The notes below the pieces were generated by a model. That model worked only from the letters and a program-made list of their open reading frames with translations, was not told the origin of the DNA and did not search any database. From Glandiceps talaboti (Eukaryota; Hemichordata; Enteropneusta; Spengelidae), in NCBI RefSeq assembly GCF_964340395.1, contig NC_135555.1:16984746-17048745 (forward strand): a stretch of 64,000 nt of DNA, read 5' to 3'. The translations under genes were made by a program, and so were the position numbers. Each line of letters opens with the position of its first letter. The first letter of the stretch is position 1. This document shows, one piece after another, positions 26,701-39,200 of this stretch.

Positions 26701-29700
26701 AGGAAAAAACCTGTGATAATCAACAATTCATCACCAATGTAGTGTTTTCCAGAATTTTTTTAAAGAAATGATAAAATTTACCTGTTCTTTCCATGATTGT
26801 AAATATTTTGCCATGATGACCAAATAAGGAGTGTGGCTATGTTCCTGTAAAGAAAATGAAAGCATTATTTGATATACTTACTATTAAAGATGAATGTACA
26901 ATGCATACAAGAAAAGTCAGACCAGATAAGGCATGTGACTGGTATTTACTGAATCTTTTCGATTAAATGGCCACCGTATTAAAACAAGTGCTGAATAAAA
27001 ACTATAAAATCAGTTAGTCAGTTTCAAACACTAATTTTTGACCTCTGCAAAGTCAAGTTGATATTACAGTCAATATGGAGACTAAGAACAACAAAAAAAT
27101 CATCATATTCTGTTTATCGGAAAAACAAAAGATAGTATTATAGTTTTGCCACTAGAGGGCACTGTTCCATAGCAGATTTTGATCAAAAGTGTGGGTCAGC
27201 ATCATGCATACTCTGAAAATCATCCATTTGCAATGTTTCATGGCGAATGTCAGCAACATTCTTGGTTCATTCAACTAGTTTTGATTCATCATTTTTCACC
27301 ATGTGGATGAGGATTGGGTATTTATTTTGGGAATTTATAAAACAATTTCATCATGGCTTCCTACTTGGAAAATTAATGTGAAACAACATAGACCAAGTCT
27401 GTATTTGTAAATCAAATAAATTGCAAAATCATAATCTCTAAAATGTTTGTTATTGTACACATTTTTTAGCTTTTTACAACGTACTGAGTTACAAACAAGG
27501 ACTTAGTCAATATTGTTCCATATTGATTTTTCAAGTAGGAAGCCATGATAAAATTGTTTTATAAATTGTTTTATAAATTAAAAATCTAAAATACCCAATC
27601 CTCATCCATATGACCACTTTACGATACAAATGAGATTTATTTACACTCACATCTTTTACTCCTTCTTGTACTGCCACAGTGATGCATTTGGTACACACGA
27701 CGAAAAGTGAATGCTCGTTTTCCTAAATTTGGGGCGCCCTTTACACAAGATTTTTCTTTTGAAAATGGCTGCAAAGTGATGTATGAACTAAGAAAGATAT
27801 GTTTTTTACAAATAAATAGCGATTACTCCTACCTGTTTGGTCATTGACTGTAAATCCATACTTTCAATGTAACTAACTAGACCAGGAAATAGTCTATCTA
27901 GTCGGATATCTTCATGGGCATTGTCTGGATGGGACTCAATCACTGGGTGGGAAATTGATAAAAAGTACAATATAAATAATTGAAATATACTGAAGGCTTG
28001 AATTGTATAATAATGGTTCACTTCTCCAAAAGTATTGTGACCTCATTGTCAACTTGCATTATTAAAGTTACATTGCTCAGAAAACAGCAATTGATAAAAT
28101 AGCGCAAATATTGCGTTGCCGCACAACTTCATGTTCAGGGCAATGATAGATATATAATTTTTTGAAGATTTAAAGTTGTAACCAAAACAAAATTTTCATA
28201 CCTAATTTCCATCATCATAATCCAGCCATCCTATGTTGGAAGTGTACAAGACAAGTATAGCAACATCCTAATCAAACTTTAAGGGATGTGTCTACAAGGT
28301 TTTGTACTTCTTTATTTTTTAAAATCAATTTGGAACCAAGTCATACCAATGTAACAGGTTTATCTTTCTTGGTTGTCTTATTGTAATATTGTAAAAGCCA
28401 GCTACATTCAGTTTATATGTGTAGGTGATGAAACAGCTGTCTTACAATATATTACATAATCCAGTCATAAACCAAACTGGCCATGCTGCAGGCTTTACCA
28501 CCAGAGGAAATAGTAAAGTAAACATTATAGTTAATTAACAATGTACTGTTCTCACTGTGTCAGCTATTAATGAGGACAAATCTACACATTCTCAACAAAG
28601 TTAAGCTCAATCTACTGGGTAATTTCAGAGTTGAAGATTTTTGAGGAAAAGCAATGACAAAGAATAACACTTCTAGAAACATCTCACCAAGTTTCAAACT
28701 CATTCACTTAGTATTTTTTGAGATATAAGTTTTTGACCAAAATTCACATTTTTACACCTTAATTCCATATCACTCATGGAATCATGGTATGCTTAACATA
28801 TCTTCGTCCATACATCCCTAAATGCATTTCCATTAAATTTCAGCCCAATCTGCTCAGTGGTTTTGGAATTATAGATTTTTAACCAAAAAGACACATTTTC
28901 AGCCCTAATTTGCATATCACTGATGGAATCATCCCGTCATGAACAAATCTTACTTTACACCCCCTTAAGAATGTTCCCACCAAATTTTGCACCAATCTGC
29001 CCAGTAGTTTCTGAGTTTAAGTTTTTTGACCAAAAATCACATTTTTTGACCCAAAACCCACATCCTTGATGCAATCACTTTCATTTGAACAATTTCCCAA
29101 CTAGACACCAGAAGTAACATGACCACCAAATATCAAAGCAATCGGTCCAGCAGTTTTTGACTTTAAGTTGTTTACACACATACACACACACAGACAGACA
29201 GACACACAGACAGACACTTTGCCATGCCTATAGCACTACTGAACCTTATCAGTTCAGTTGTGCTAAAAAACTGAGAATCATGTTTTTTTTCTCTACGAGT
29301 GAAAATTAACGAACAAAATTTAAATAGAGAAATGATAAAGCGACTGGGTTTGTTAACACAATCATACATGTTGTTAGTCTAGCTGCTAGACCTCGGGCTT
29401 TCCTCTGTTACAAGTAGCTGAAGGTCGCTTTCCACCTGAAAGAGAGTGGACGCCAGTACTAGCGTCAGTAGTGATCTTCAGTTGCCTTCACAGTGCGCAG
29501 AATAGCCCAAGGGGTCTATCAGCAAGACTAACATGTTGCCTGATGTGTTATATATTACCTGTATGTTCTTTGATTGCCATTCTCATGTAGCCAATGAAAC
29601 CATAACTACGACAAACTAACAGGGGCACATGGGCCTCCCAAAGTGTGTTTGCCAAGTCCAACAATGTCCTGAAAAAAATAACAATACAGTCCACATGTAC

Positions 29701-32643
29701 ATGCCCATACAGACATAAATACATGTACTTAATGCTTGAATGAATACAGAAAACTAAAGTAGTTTAGAACATGCTAAAAGTTTGAAGAATATACTGAAAT
29801 GCTACTCTAACCTCAAGCAATGTTCATCACCCTTGTTTAGCAATGGCAACTTAGGAGGAAATAAGCAACAAACAATCTTGTCGACAAATCCAATATGGCA
29901 TCAGGGAAAAGTGCCAAACACAACAAAACTTAGAAATACAGCTGGCTTCCAATGCTTGTACTTCATACATGTAGTATAGATTCTACACATACAATCTCAG
30001 AAACACTTTCATTTTTGTTTTTTAGTTTTTACTGTGCAATTAAATACCTAGTCCTAGAGGCATGTAAATTTTCAATCATAACCACTTGTAGACAATTCAT
30101 GTGAAATGTTTGCAATAATATAATTGCAACAGAACCTGTTGGCACGCCAACCATGGATCATCATACTATCCATCCATCCCCAACAGACATCTATTACTTT
30201 AAATGCAAACTTATACCAGTGTTAGTTTCCATCTTTGAACACACAGCCATATTAATTAACATCCTATTATAAACAATCATAAATGTGTCCTCACACTGTC
30301 CTTAACACTATCCAAACTTCTGTAAAATGTAAGTCTCCCAACATGGTGAAATAACAACATAATTATTTCACTGTCAGCAAAGTCATCTAGTAACTTTTTC
30401 CTCACAACATTTCTTGTGTCGAGATTCTCTTACATAAAAGACACTGAATTGTGTATGTCTACATGACTAGTAAACACTTTACCACAGATATGACCTGTAA
30501 CCTGTGACCTGTGACCTTACCTTTCTGGAAGCTCTGTGACAACAACAATATCAAATGCTTTGAAGATCAGAGGATTACTTTCCAACAGCTGTTCAACTGT
30601 CTATAAAATCAAATAAGGAACTATTACTCTCTGTGCTGACATACACCACACTCACTGTCTATGAATATGAACTGGGCCTTTTAATACCAGATCACTGCGT
30701 AAGTGTTATCTGACTAAGAATTTACATCGTATCATTTGTAGCTTAACCTTAAGCTGCTAAAGAACTGGTTTTCACAACTAGGTTTTAATCCTAATCCAAA
30801 CCATAGATCCTACACAAAACATGTTGGGTCTCTGTCCAAGCTGGGCATTTAAACCACATAGACCCCAGCTGTGATATCCGTAAGGAGATTAGCTGGTATT
30901 ATATAGATAGATAGACCCTGCACGAAATCGTCTATGATTTAAAATACTTCTAATAGTTCTATAGACTGTTGTATTCTATGGACATCAACAAGTCGCTAAC
31001 TTAGAGCTGAACTTTATACTCATGAAGGGTTCTGTCTACAAATTTTGACAGCATATTTTTGTTAAGAGTGATCACATGACATACATATGCAAATGAGTTC
31101 TCGAGTCAATTTACTGGGGTTCCCAATAAAAATCATGGTACAGTACATGGGAAACTACACAAGTTTTAATGGAAGTGTTGTGCATCTTATTACCTGCGTT
31201 TCCCTCATCTTAGAAAAAAACATTGACTTTGTATTATTCAGATACCCTACATATCACTATGAATCTAGGGTCACACAAAAGTGCATAAAAGTGGTTGTTT
31301 GGTTCTCACCTCCTCCACTGAGTCACCTCGTACATCTGTGTTCAACTCACATAATAAATCTGTTGCTACTTTGGCACGGGATTGACCAAGGTTGTCCTTA
31401 TGCAGAAAGAAACTTTCATAATGTAGGGAGAAAAAAATCAAAATGAGTCATTAAATTTCATACATTCATTTCCAGAACAACAAAAGGTAGAATTTAACAC
31501 AATTCCTTCTAGTTATGTAAAAGTCCTAGGTTCATTTATAAAAGTGGCAACATTACATATTTATACTATTCCAGCATTAAATGTTTGAAGTTTGAACTTG
31601 AACTTGTTTCTTTCAGTGAATGAACACTGTGTAGATTATTTGATGGCTTTTTAAGTAATAAATCTCTTTGCAAAACCTAGTTATCGTAAAGAATCACTGA
31701 GTTGACCTTTCGCCTTTCTTTATCTTCAATCACTATAGAACAGAGTACGTTACAATGGATGTAAAATTCATAATTAGAATTTAATTAATTAATTAATTGG
31801 AGGGTGGGGGGGGGGGGGGGTTTAGGGGAAGAAAACGAGAAAATTGCACTCACTTATTGCCGACATCTTGACCAGATATCCGATGTCCATCAATGATGGT
31901 AAATGAACCGATTCCTGGTAAAACTAAGTTCTTCAAGATTTCTGTTCCTGTGGCTGTTGCATTAATGAGACAGATCCGAGCTGACTCCAATGCTGCCTGA
32001 CCATGATCTCCCCATAATCTGTCAAGGTCAAAAGTAGTGAGCATATACAATGTACGATCCTGATATCCAGTAACTGACCAGCACATCACAGGGTGGGGAG
32101 TACCCCAGAAAAATATGCAAAATTTGGAAATTGTAAACAATTTTAAGTGCCTGTTAACATTTCTAGAAACATAAAATAATATAGGCTTAAATTACAGCTA
32201 CACACAATAACAAACAAACAAACAAACAAACAAACAAACAAACAAAAAGTAGAATAAAAAAAATAAAATAAAATTAACTCCGGTAAAGTGTTATTTCGTG
32301 TAAACTATCATGTGACGTTACGGATGAATGGCCACACAATATAATTTAAACATAACAAATGTAACTAACAACAAAGACACGACTTTTTCTTTGACTGGCC
32401 TGTCACGTTACAAATCGAAAATTAAAGCGACACTGACACTACACAGTCCATCTTATTCAAAATCCTTGAGCTTACATACGTCTATCACATAATCAAATAC
32501 GAATGTATCATTACTTTTGATCCATCATTCATCATCATCCCCCATATGCAATTGAAAGTTAATCAGCTCAAAGCTTACCGAAGCTGTCTGTCGTATTTCT
32601 TTTCCTTGTCCATTCGCATTCCAGTTTCGCTGGGGGCAGCCAT
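21175..32643 (-). CDS. NAE1: NEDD8-activating enzyme E1 regulatory subunit (APPBP1)
   Basis: NAE1 pairs with UBA3 to adenylate NEDD8 and hand it to its E2, starting cullin neddylation. Exons in minus order: 32643-32579, 32018-31854, 31412-31310, 30600-30521, 29668-29559, 27942-27833, 26844-26782, 26092-25877, 25437-25304, 24588-24513, 24219-24093, 23476-23340, 22699-22626, 21334-21175. All introns are GT-AG, phases agree, and the sum is 539 codons plus stop (human 534 aa). Hallmarks in order: [33 protein letters not shown] and FTIIDG of the pseudo-adenylation fold, then [44 protein letters not shown], and the C-terminus [10 protein letters not shown]. Like family members it needs no catalytic cysteine, which is on UBA3. 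Introns hold CA-bearing repeats, a 71 bp minisatellite and foldback elements. It diverges from HRI with about 600 bp between the start codons. Confidence 0.97.
21490..21750 (+). repeat. Minisatellite, 71 bp unit, four copies
   Basis: Near-identical units contain CCCTACAGTTACCACAATAT and GGCAGCCATATTGGATTCTA. The repeat start recurs at about 21563, 21634 and 21705, so the copies are young. It lies in the last NAE1 intron. Confidence 0.8.
22893..23060 (+). repeat. Dispersed repeat, copy 1 (GATTGGTTGA...TTATGTTGATTAAGTCA)
   Basis: It shares GCTGATTGGTTGA, ATTATGTTGATTAAGTCA, ATGTGACCA and TTGTACAAATAAC, in the same order, with 42484-42640. It lies in a NAE1 intron. The element is unnamed and no coding sequence is seen. 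Confidence 0.6.
23545..23785 (+). repeat. CA-microsatellite-bearing dispersed repeat, copy 2
   Basis: It shares with the 29045 copy TTTGAACAATTTCCCAACT, AATATCAAA.CAATCGG, TGAGTTCAAATTGT before (CA)n, and ATCAGTTCAGTTGTGCTAAAA after it. It lies in a NAE1 intron. Confidence 0.6.
23830..23975 (+). repeat. Dispersed repeat family with TTATGGTGTCGACCA
   Basis: The block TTATGGTGTCGACCAAGAAA, then TTTTTATGATGGGC and AGTAATCTTCTATTTCAG, recurs at 19905-19990 and, more diverged, at 26260-26460. A reversed relative is near 3640-3850. All are non-coding. Confidence 0.5.
24275..24490 (+). repeat. Imperfect short tandem repeat (CACTGCTACA / CATAGAACACTG)
   Basis: Units of about 12-24 bp reading ACACACTGCTACATAGAACA repeat across some 200 bp in a NAE1 intron. 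The Cys/Tyr/His-rich translation of this stretch is only a by-product. Confidence 0.65.
24690..24915 (+). repeat. Dispersed retroelement tail ending in an ATT microsatellite
   Basis: It contains GTAAAGCACTTTGAGCACGG and AAAGTGCTATATAAGAACC followed by an ATT run. This is a tail type seen in invertebrate SINE/LINE families. A short reversed match (TTATATAGCGCTTTCCC) lies near 8525. Located in a NAE1 intron. Confidence 0.5.
26260..26460 (+). repeat. Diverged copy of the 23830 dispersed repeat
   Basis: It contains GACCAAAAAATTGAACGATTG, TTTTATGATGTGCCTAGG and GTAAACTTCTATATCAGGTA, aligned in order with 23880-23970. The upstream half (AAGAAGGTTGACTTATTTTC) reverse-matches 3790-3810. Confidence 0.45.
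27299..27620. mobile_element. Palindromic MITE family, copy 1
   Basis: Ends read GTGGATGAGGATTGGGTATT and the complement AATACCCAATCCTCATCC; the arms extend at least 60 bp and continue through TCATGGCTTCCTACTTG / CAAGTAGGAAGCCATGA. Almost the whole element folds on itself. It lies in a NAE1 intron. Confidence 0.7.
28600..29270 (+). repeat. Degenerate tandem repeat (about 150 bp unit) ending in a CA/GACA-bearing copy
   Basis: Four or five diverged units share the core CAATCTGCCCAGTAGTTT followed by a TTTTTGACC-like stretch. The last unit (29045-29270) ends with CA and GACA microsatellite and TATCAGTTCAGTTGTGCT, matching the copy at 23545. The tandem array may be the internal part of the dispersed element. 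It lies in a NAE1 intron. Confidence 0.5.
29367..29538. mobile_element. Short inverted-repeat element in a NAE1 intron
   Basis: CATGTTGTTAGTCTAGCTGC at the left pairs imperfectly with GCAAGACTAACATGTTG at the right; the pairing continues into GACCTCGGGCT / AGCCCAAGGGGTC. The span is about 170 bp, more GC-rich than its surroundings, and non-coding. Confidence 0.5.
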
Positions 32644-33244
32644 TTTTTTTTCTCCTGACACCTGCTTATATTGTTAGTATAATAGTCTCAAGATTCGTAG
32701 CAAACAGAAAAAAAGTTATAACTGCCATTGCTCTCTCCAAAGATTATTTTAGCAGATTATTATTCACACTTATTCATTTTGTCATAGTATGTAATACCTA
32801 ATATTGAATGTTATGAATTATACGAAATTGTGTTTACGAATTTGAGTCTGTTTACAATAACATGTATATTTCTCGTTTATTTTGGGTCAACTGCTGGGTC
32901 AGGCAAGCTTCGTTCAAAATTGCATCACTTGTTAATAATGTAACCGTTGCAGAATTTCCCTCCAAACGGTGTTCTGGAAGATTCTGAGACACCTCACTCT
33001 TTTCGGGATGCCAGTTGCCAAGGAAAGGTGATGCGATTTGTGTAGCGTCAGATCCGAACATTTACGATGGATTATTATATTACACTATTTTGCAACAGTA
33101 CCAAGGAAGTCCAAAGTCGGTTGTTGGTACCCGTGCGAACTCTCCGGCTGGCGGAGCTGAGTTGACTTTTTATCAGTGTTCGAGTCAACAGTGACTCAGA
33201 GTACAGTAACCTACAAACCATAGCATTCAAAAAACGAAGAAAAT
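32644..33244. promoter_or_regulatory. Bidirectional promoter interval between NAE1 and EIF2AK1
   Basis: Exactly 601 bp separate the two divergent start codons, so both promoters and 5' UTRs must lie here, or further exons are overlapped. A TGACTCA (AP-1/CNC-type) site lies at 33192-33198, about 47 bp before the HRI start. No TATA box is obvious. Shared regulation is inferred. Confidence 0.5.
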
Positions 33245-33389
33245 ATGTTTGGGAAAAAGACACTTACAAAACTGGAACGGAAAGTTCCACAAACTCTGAA
33301 GACGTTCGACGGTAAGTTTGAAAGCAGTGTGTCGTCAACGTTGCAGCGAGTATGGGTACAGTTGGCAAGCAGCACTGAGTACTACTAAC

Positions 33390-33420
<31 letters not shown>

Positions 33421-36180
33421 AGAAGGCAAAATGTCCACATGAGATGATGACTGCATTATCAGTCTTGTAACGATGTGGTGTACATAGGTTATGGTATATG
33501 CAATTGTTTTTTGATCATGTACATATGCATGTACATGTATGTTGTTTGATTTTGATTACGTTTTGTTGTTGTTTACAAATCACTTTCTGTTGGTATAATA
33601 ACAATCTTTTGCACACATACACATTTAGAGATGATTTTATGGGAGATCAACAAGATACAACTTGTACTTTTCTGTAAAATGATACATTTTCTGTAAAGGG
33701 ATAATTATAAAGATAGTAAACTTTGATCAATTTTAAACTGAAATTTGTTTTAAAAAATTCTCAGATTCTGACCTGACAGAGAGACAGTCATCTGTATCAT
33801 CAGAATCCAAGCAACCTAAAGAAAGACATCGTGGAAGACGAATACAAAGACTAGATCTCGCTAAAAGAACAGTGCCAGATCACTTACTTGTTGTTTCTTT
33901 ACTGGAACAACTGTGTACATTGTATGAAAGTGAACCCAACAGATCATACCAACTGTTTAGAATCATATGTCAACAACTTACAGCTATGAAGGTAAGGCTC
34001 TAAATTGTCCCTAACAGTGTAATGTAATGCTGTATTTGCCAATTTTGATATTTACTGTATTACAGCATGCATACCAGTGTTCTCTCCAGGACAGACTGTA
34101 AGGATGGCAGCTAATTTGCATATTAATTAACATATTTAAAAACTAGGTAATTTGCATATTGGTTTGCATAGTGATCAGCATAAATAAATATGCATGTCTT
34201 CAACACTGGAACAAAGTTTGGCATGTTTATTTTATTAACACATAAACATGTACATTGGGGATCAGCCATTTCTCTTCATGTGAAAGTATTATGATTTTGT
34301 CTTTAAAAGATTATTAAAGCTTGAAGGGTGGTAAACATTTTTGAAGCACAGTAAAAACCTGCCAAGCATGGCGGCCTAGATGACAAGGATGGTGTTTGCA
34401 CCATGCTTTCTCTATAGTGGGGAGAACAATGCATACATAGTGCTTTTCACCAACTTGAAAATCAAAAAAATTATTAAAGAAAATAGTAGATGTCAGTGTT
34501 CTCCCCACAGAACAAACATCGTCCTTGCCATCTAGGCTTCTACAGTTCTAGGCTGCTGTGCTTCAAAAATGTTCAACAATCCTTGAGCTTTAGTAATCTT
34601 TGAATGACAATATGATAATAATACTTGCACACAAAGAGAAATGGCTAATTGTCAATGTACATGATTTGTACATGTGTGTATGTGTTAAAGTAAACATGTC
34701 ACAGTTTGTTCCAGGCATATTATATAATGGTGATCACTATGCACTTCTGTATATATGATAATATTTTTGAAATATATAATATTATAACACCATGTATGGG
34801 AGAAATGGAAAAAAAAATCTTAACAAAATGTATGCAAATATGCCTAGCAACAAGACCACATAATCATAGGACAAAATTAAAGTTTACCATCAACAGTTGT
34901 GCTACAACACCAGTGGCGCTTTTATTTGTTCTGTGAGTGAGTGAGTGAGTGAGTGCCTTGTTCCTGCATCTTAAAATATACTGTAGGAGTTAATCAAATC
35001 TCGAGTGCTGAGACGAGTGAGTGGATTTACTCAACAATGAGAATGCATTTTATGCTGAGACTTACAGTTACAATACCTCAGAATGCTACATGTTCGAAAA
35101 GATCTTGAGCTCCAGTGCAGACAACAATGTAACTTGTTATTATTATTGTTTGGTCCATCCCTTTGTTTCAGTTTCGATCCTTAAGTGTTGTATTGTATTG
35201 AGGGCAGATTCTGGTTAGTGTGACTCTTTGTCTTTGTCTTTTCCCCCCTATTCAGATCTTACCACAGGTGTATCACCTTGAAGAGTTCAGTTCAGTAAGA
35301 GCACAGTATAAAACAGCTTTGACCAATCTAATGACGGCTGCAGTTGCTACATTACCTAAAGAGGTAAAGTACATCTAACCTACATGTAGTATATCTACTT
35401 TAAAAGATGGCACAGCTAAATTAAAGTTAAGTAGTGTTTTAGGCAAGTAATGAATGTGTCTATGTGTCTGTCTGTCTGTCTGTCTGTCAGTTTAATTGTG
35501 TGTAATATGTGTGTGTCTGTCCGCTTGTCTCATTGTTTGTGTGTTTTGTCTGGATCTATGTTTCTGCATATCTACGTGTCTGTGTATATATAAACAACTA
35601 AGTTGAAAACCATTGGACATATTGTCACCATTTGTAGGGTTATTGTTATTTTAGGTATGTACATGTTGAATTTGGCTGTGATCAAATTAATGGTTTATGG
35701 TATCAAATAAACCTCAAAAACTACTGAGGGAATTGGTGGGGATGTTTCAAGGGGTGTCTAGATGAAGAATTGTTCAAGACAAAATTATATCCCATCATTG
35801 ATTTACATGTATCATTTTACCAAAACTATGGTAGCATCTCTCAGGATGATGTACTTAATGTACCTGACTGAATATCTACATTTGTTCCACTATTTCAGCC
35901 AAGACATCTAGCCCTCCCCTCAACTCGACAAGAGAGGGCAGCATTGTTACTACAAAGTAGTAGTCTTGTCCCTCGACATGTGCAAATGAGGAAGGAAGAA
36001 TTCTTCAAAGCATTCACAAGCAGATACCATGAGGAATTCATAGAACTTGGAACACTGGGAAAAGGTGGATTTGGTAGTGTGTATAAGGTAACGATAGAGA
36101 TTGGAATTCTTACTGATGTATATATTCTGGCAAGGTTGGAAGTGAAAGTCAATATGCATGTATGTATGTATGTGCGCATG

Positions 36181-36214
<34 letters not shown>

Positions 36215-39200
36215 TGTATGTATGTGTGCATGTATGTATGTATGTATGTATGTATGTATGTATGTATGTATGTGTGCATGTATATATGTATGTATGTGTG
36301 TATGTATGTGTGTGTATGTATGTATGTATGTATGTATGTATGTATGTATGCGTGTACATGTATGTGTGTAGGTGTATATGTGTGTATGTATGTGTGTGCA
36401 TGTATATGTATGTGTGTATGTATGTGTGTGTGCATGTATGTATGTAATAAATGTCGTCCGGGTAAATAAACGCCGACGTAGGAGGCGTGTATTGCCAGGA
36501 TGTCATTTATCTTGTACCCGGCAAATAATTCAATGGTGTCATATTCTTCCCAGGAAAAAATTCATACACCCAATGTTTATGTTTTTATTTTCGACAAGAC
36601 ACCCTGACTCCAACGTGACTTCCAATCGAAGCTGACACCTGTCAACAAACTGAATACACGTCTGTGTCAACATTCAATGTCACACACGTTACTATATCGC
36701 TATGTTGCACGACAAAAATAGCAATTACATCCCAATGTACAGTGTATTTCATACCACTATGTATTTGCTTGATATTATTATGTAGGACATTCATATTACA
36801 AACTACTCAATACAATCACATCCATCATGTGTATGCAACTAGTGATATGAAATTTAATCGCCACTGATAAAACAAAACATGGCTACTGACATCCAAAATA
36901 CAACTTTCATCGAAATTGTTTATCTGTGTCTAGCGTAAATAAACAGAATATTAATTACATGCAAATGAAATGCATCATTCAAACTTTTGAAATGTCGTGT
37001 ATTACGAAGCAATAGTAGTACCGTCTACCTCTCGCAAGTTGTAGTAAAATACACCATTCAAACTACAGTGCAATATCGTCCTCAATTATTGTGACTTATT
37101 TGTCCATTCCGTCTTCATCCCTCTCCTCAGCCCAACTATTCCAAACTTGCATGATGAGCTAGTATTTTTTTCTGTGTATTTCTGTGTATTTTTCAGTACA
37201 CTTGTCTTCAGTTTCTGATCTATGTCCTCAAATGTCATAACAGCAAACCGTCGCTTTCTCCCTGCCATTATACCGTCTACCTTGCAAGTACAAGTTGTAG
37301 TATGTGTATTTTATTCACCTTCTAAATACACTCTGAGGTAATGTTTATTATTACGAAAATAGTGTTCAACTTGTGAACAGAAGTCTTATCTGTTCAGTCA
37401 CAGTCAGGGGTCATGTTTTTGTTATGATTGTCTGCATCTAATCACTCTTCCCTGGATGCCATTAATTGGATCTCATACACAGCAAATACACTCCCGCCAC
37501 CGACATTTGATAAATTTGCTACTCTGCTGATACACCGGTCTTCACGTTTTTCCCTGATTGGTCAATAGCCCTCATTTGTAACTGTCAGTCGAAATTTAAC
37601 GCCCAGCCGGAGTACAAGTATGTATGTACATTGTATGTATGTATGTACATGTATGTATATATTTATGTATGTATGTGTATGTGAGTGTGCGTGCATGCAT
37701 GCATGTATGTATGTATGTATCACTATGTATTTATGTATGTGTGTATGTATGTACATACAACAATGTATATGTATGTAATAAATGCTGTCCGGGTAAATAC
37801 ACGCCGACGTAGGAGGCGTGTATTGCCAGGATGGCATTTATCTTGTACCCCGGCTAATAATTCAATGGTGTCATATTCTTACCAGGAAAAAGTTCATACA
37901 CCCATTGTTTATGTTTTGATTTTCGACAAGACACCCTGACGCCAACGTGACTTCCATTCGAAGCTGACACGTGTCAACAAACTGGATACACGCCTGTGTC
38001 AACATTCAATGTCACACACGTATATCGCTGTGTTGCACGACGAAAATAGCAATTTACATCCCAATGTACAGTGTATTTCATACCACTATGTATTTGCTCG
38101 ATAATATTATGCAGGACATTCATACTACAAACTACTCAATACAATCACATCCACCAGGTGTATGCAACTAGTGATATGAAATTTAATCGCCACTGATAAA
38201 ACAAAACATGGCTACTGACATCAAAAATACAACTTTCAGCGAAATTGTTTATCTGTGTCTAGTGTAAAGAAACAGCATATTAATTACATGCAAATGACAT
38301 ACATCATTCAAACTTTTGAAATGTCATGTATTACGAAGCAATAGTAGTACCGTCTACCGTTGTAGTAAAATACACCATTCAAACTACAATGCAATACCGT
38401 CCACAATTATTGTGACTTTTTGTCCATTCCGTCTTCATCCCTATCTTTGGCCCAACTATTCCAAACTTGCATGATGAGCTAGTATTTTTTTCAATGTATT
38501 TCTGTGTGTTTTTCAGTACACTTGCCTTCAGTTTCTGATCTATGTCCTCAGCTGTCATAACAGCAAACCGTCGCTTTCCCCCTGCCATTATACCGTCTAT
38601 CTTGTAGTATGTGTATTTTATTCACCTTCTAAATACACTCTGAGGTAATGTTTATTATTACGAAAATAGTGTTCAACGTGTGAACGGAAGTCTTATCTGT
38701 TCAGTCACAGTCTGGGGTCATGTTTTTGTTATGATTGTCTGCGTCTAATCACTCTTCCCTGGATGGCATTAATTGGATCTCATACACAGAAAATACACTC
38801 CCGCCACTAACATTTGATAAATTTGCTACTCTGCTCATACACCTGTCTTCACGCTTTTCCCTGATTGGTCAATAGCCCTCATTTGTAACTGTCAGTCGAA
38901 ATTTAACGCCCAGCCGGAGTACAAGTATGTATGTACATTGTATGTATGTATGTATGTATGTATGCATGCGCGTGTGTGTATACGTATGTACATATGTATG
39001 TATGTATGTATGCATGCATGCCTGTGTAGTATGTGTATGTACATGTATATGTATGTATGTATGTATGTATGTAAGCACAATTTAAATGTATGTTTTACAC
39101 TGAGTCTCATTACAATTTAACTTAATTATATGGCTTATACTTTGGTCAGGGTTATTTTATAATCAGCTTATTGATAATTTACATTATTATTATTATTTTT

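Noticed and set aside
31087-31446. 119-codon plus frame antisense to a NAE1 exon
   Set aside because: It is the opposite strand of the NAE1 exon at 31310-31412 plus intron; no coding features.
35895-36506. Long open frames in the TATG satellite (Tyr-Ile-His-Thr or Tyr-Val-Cys-Met repeats)
   Set aside because: They are translations of a tetranucleotide repeat, open in several frames on both strands, with no domain.
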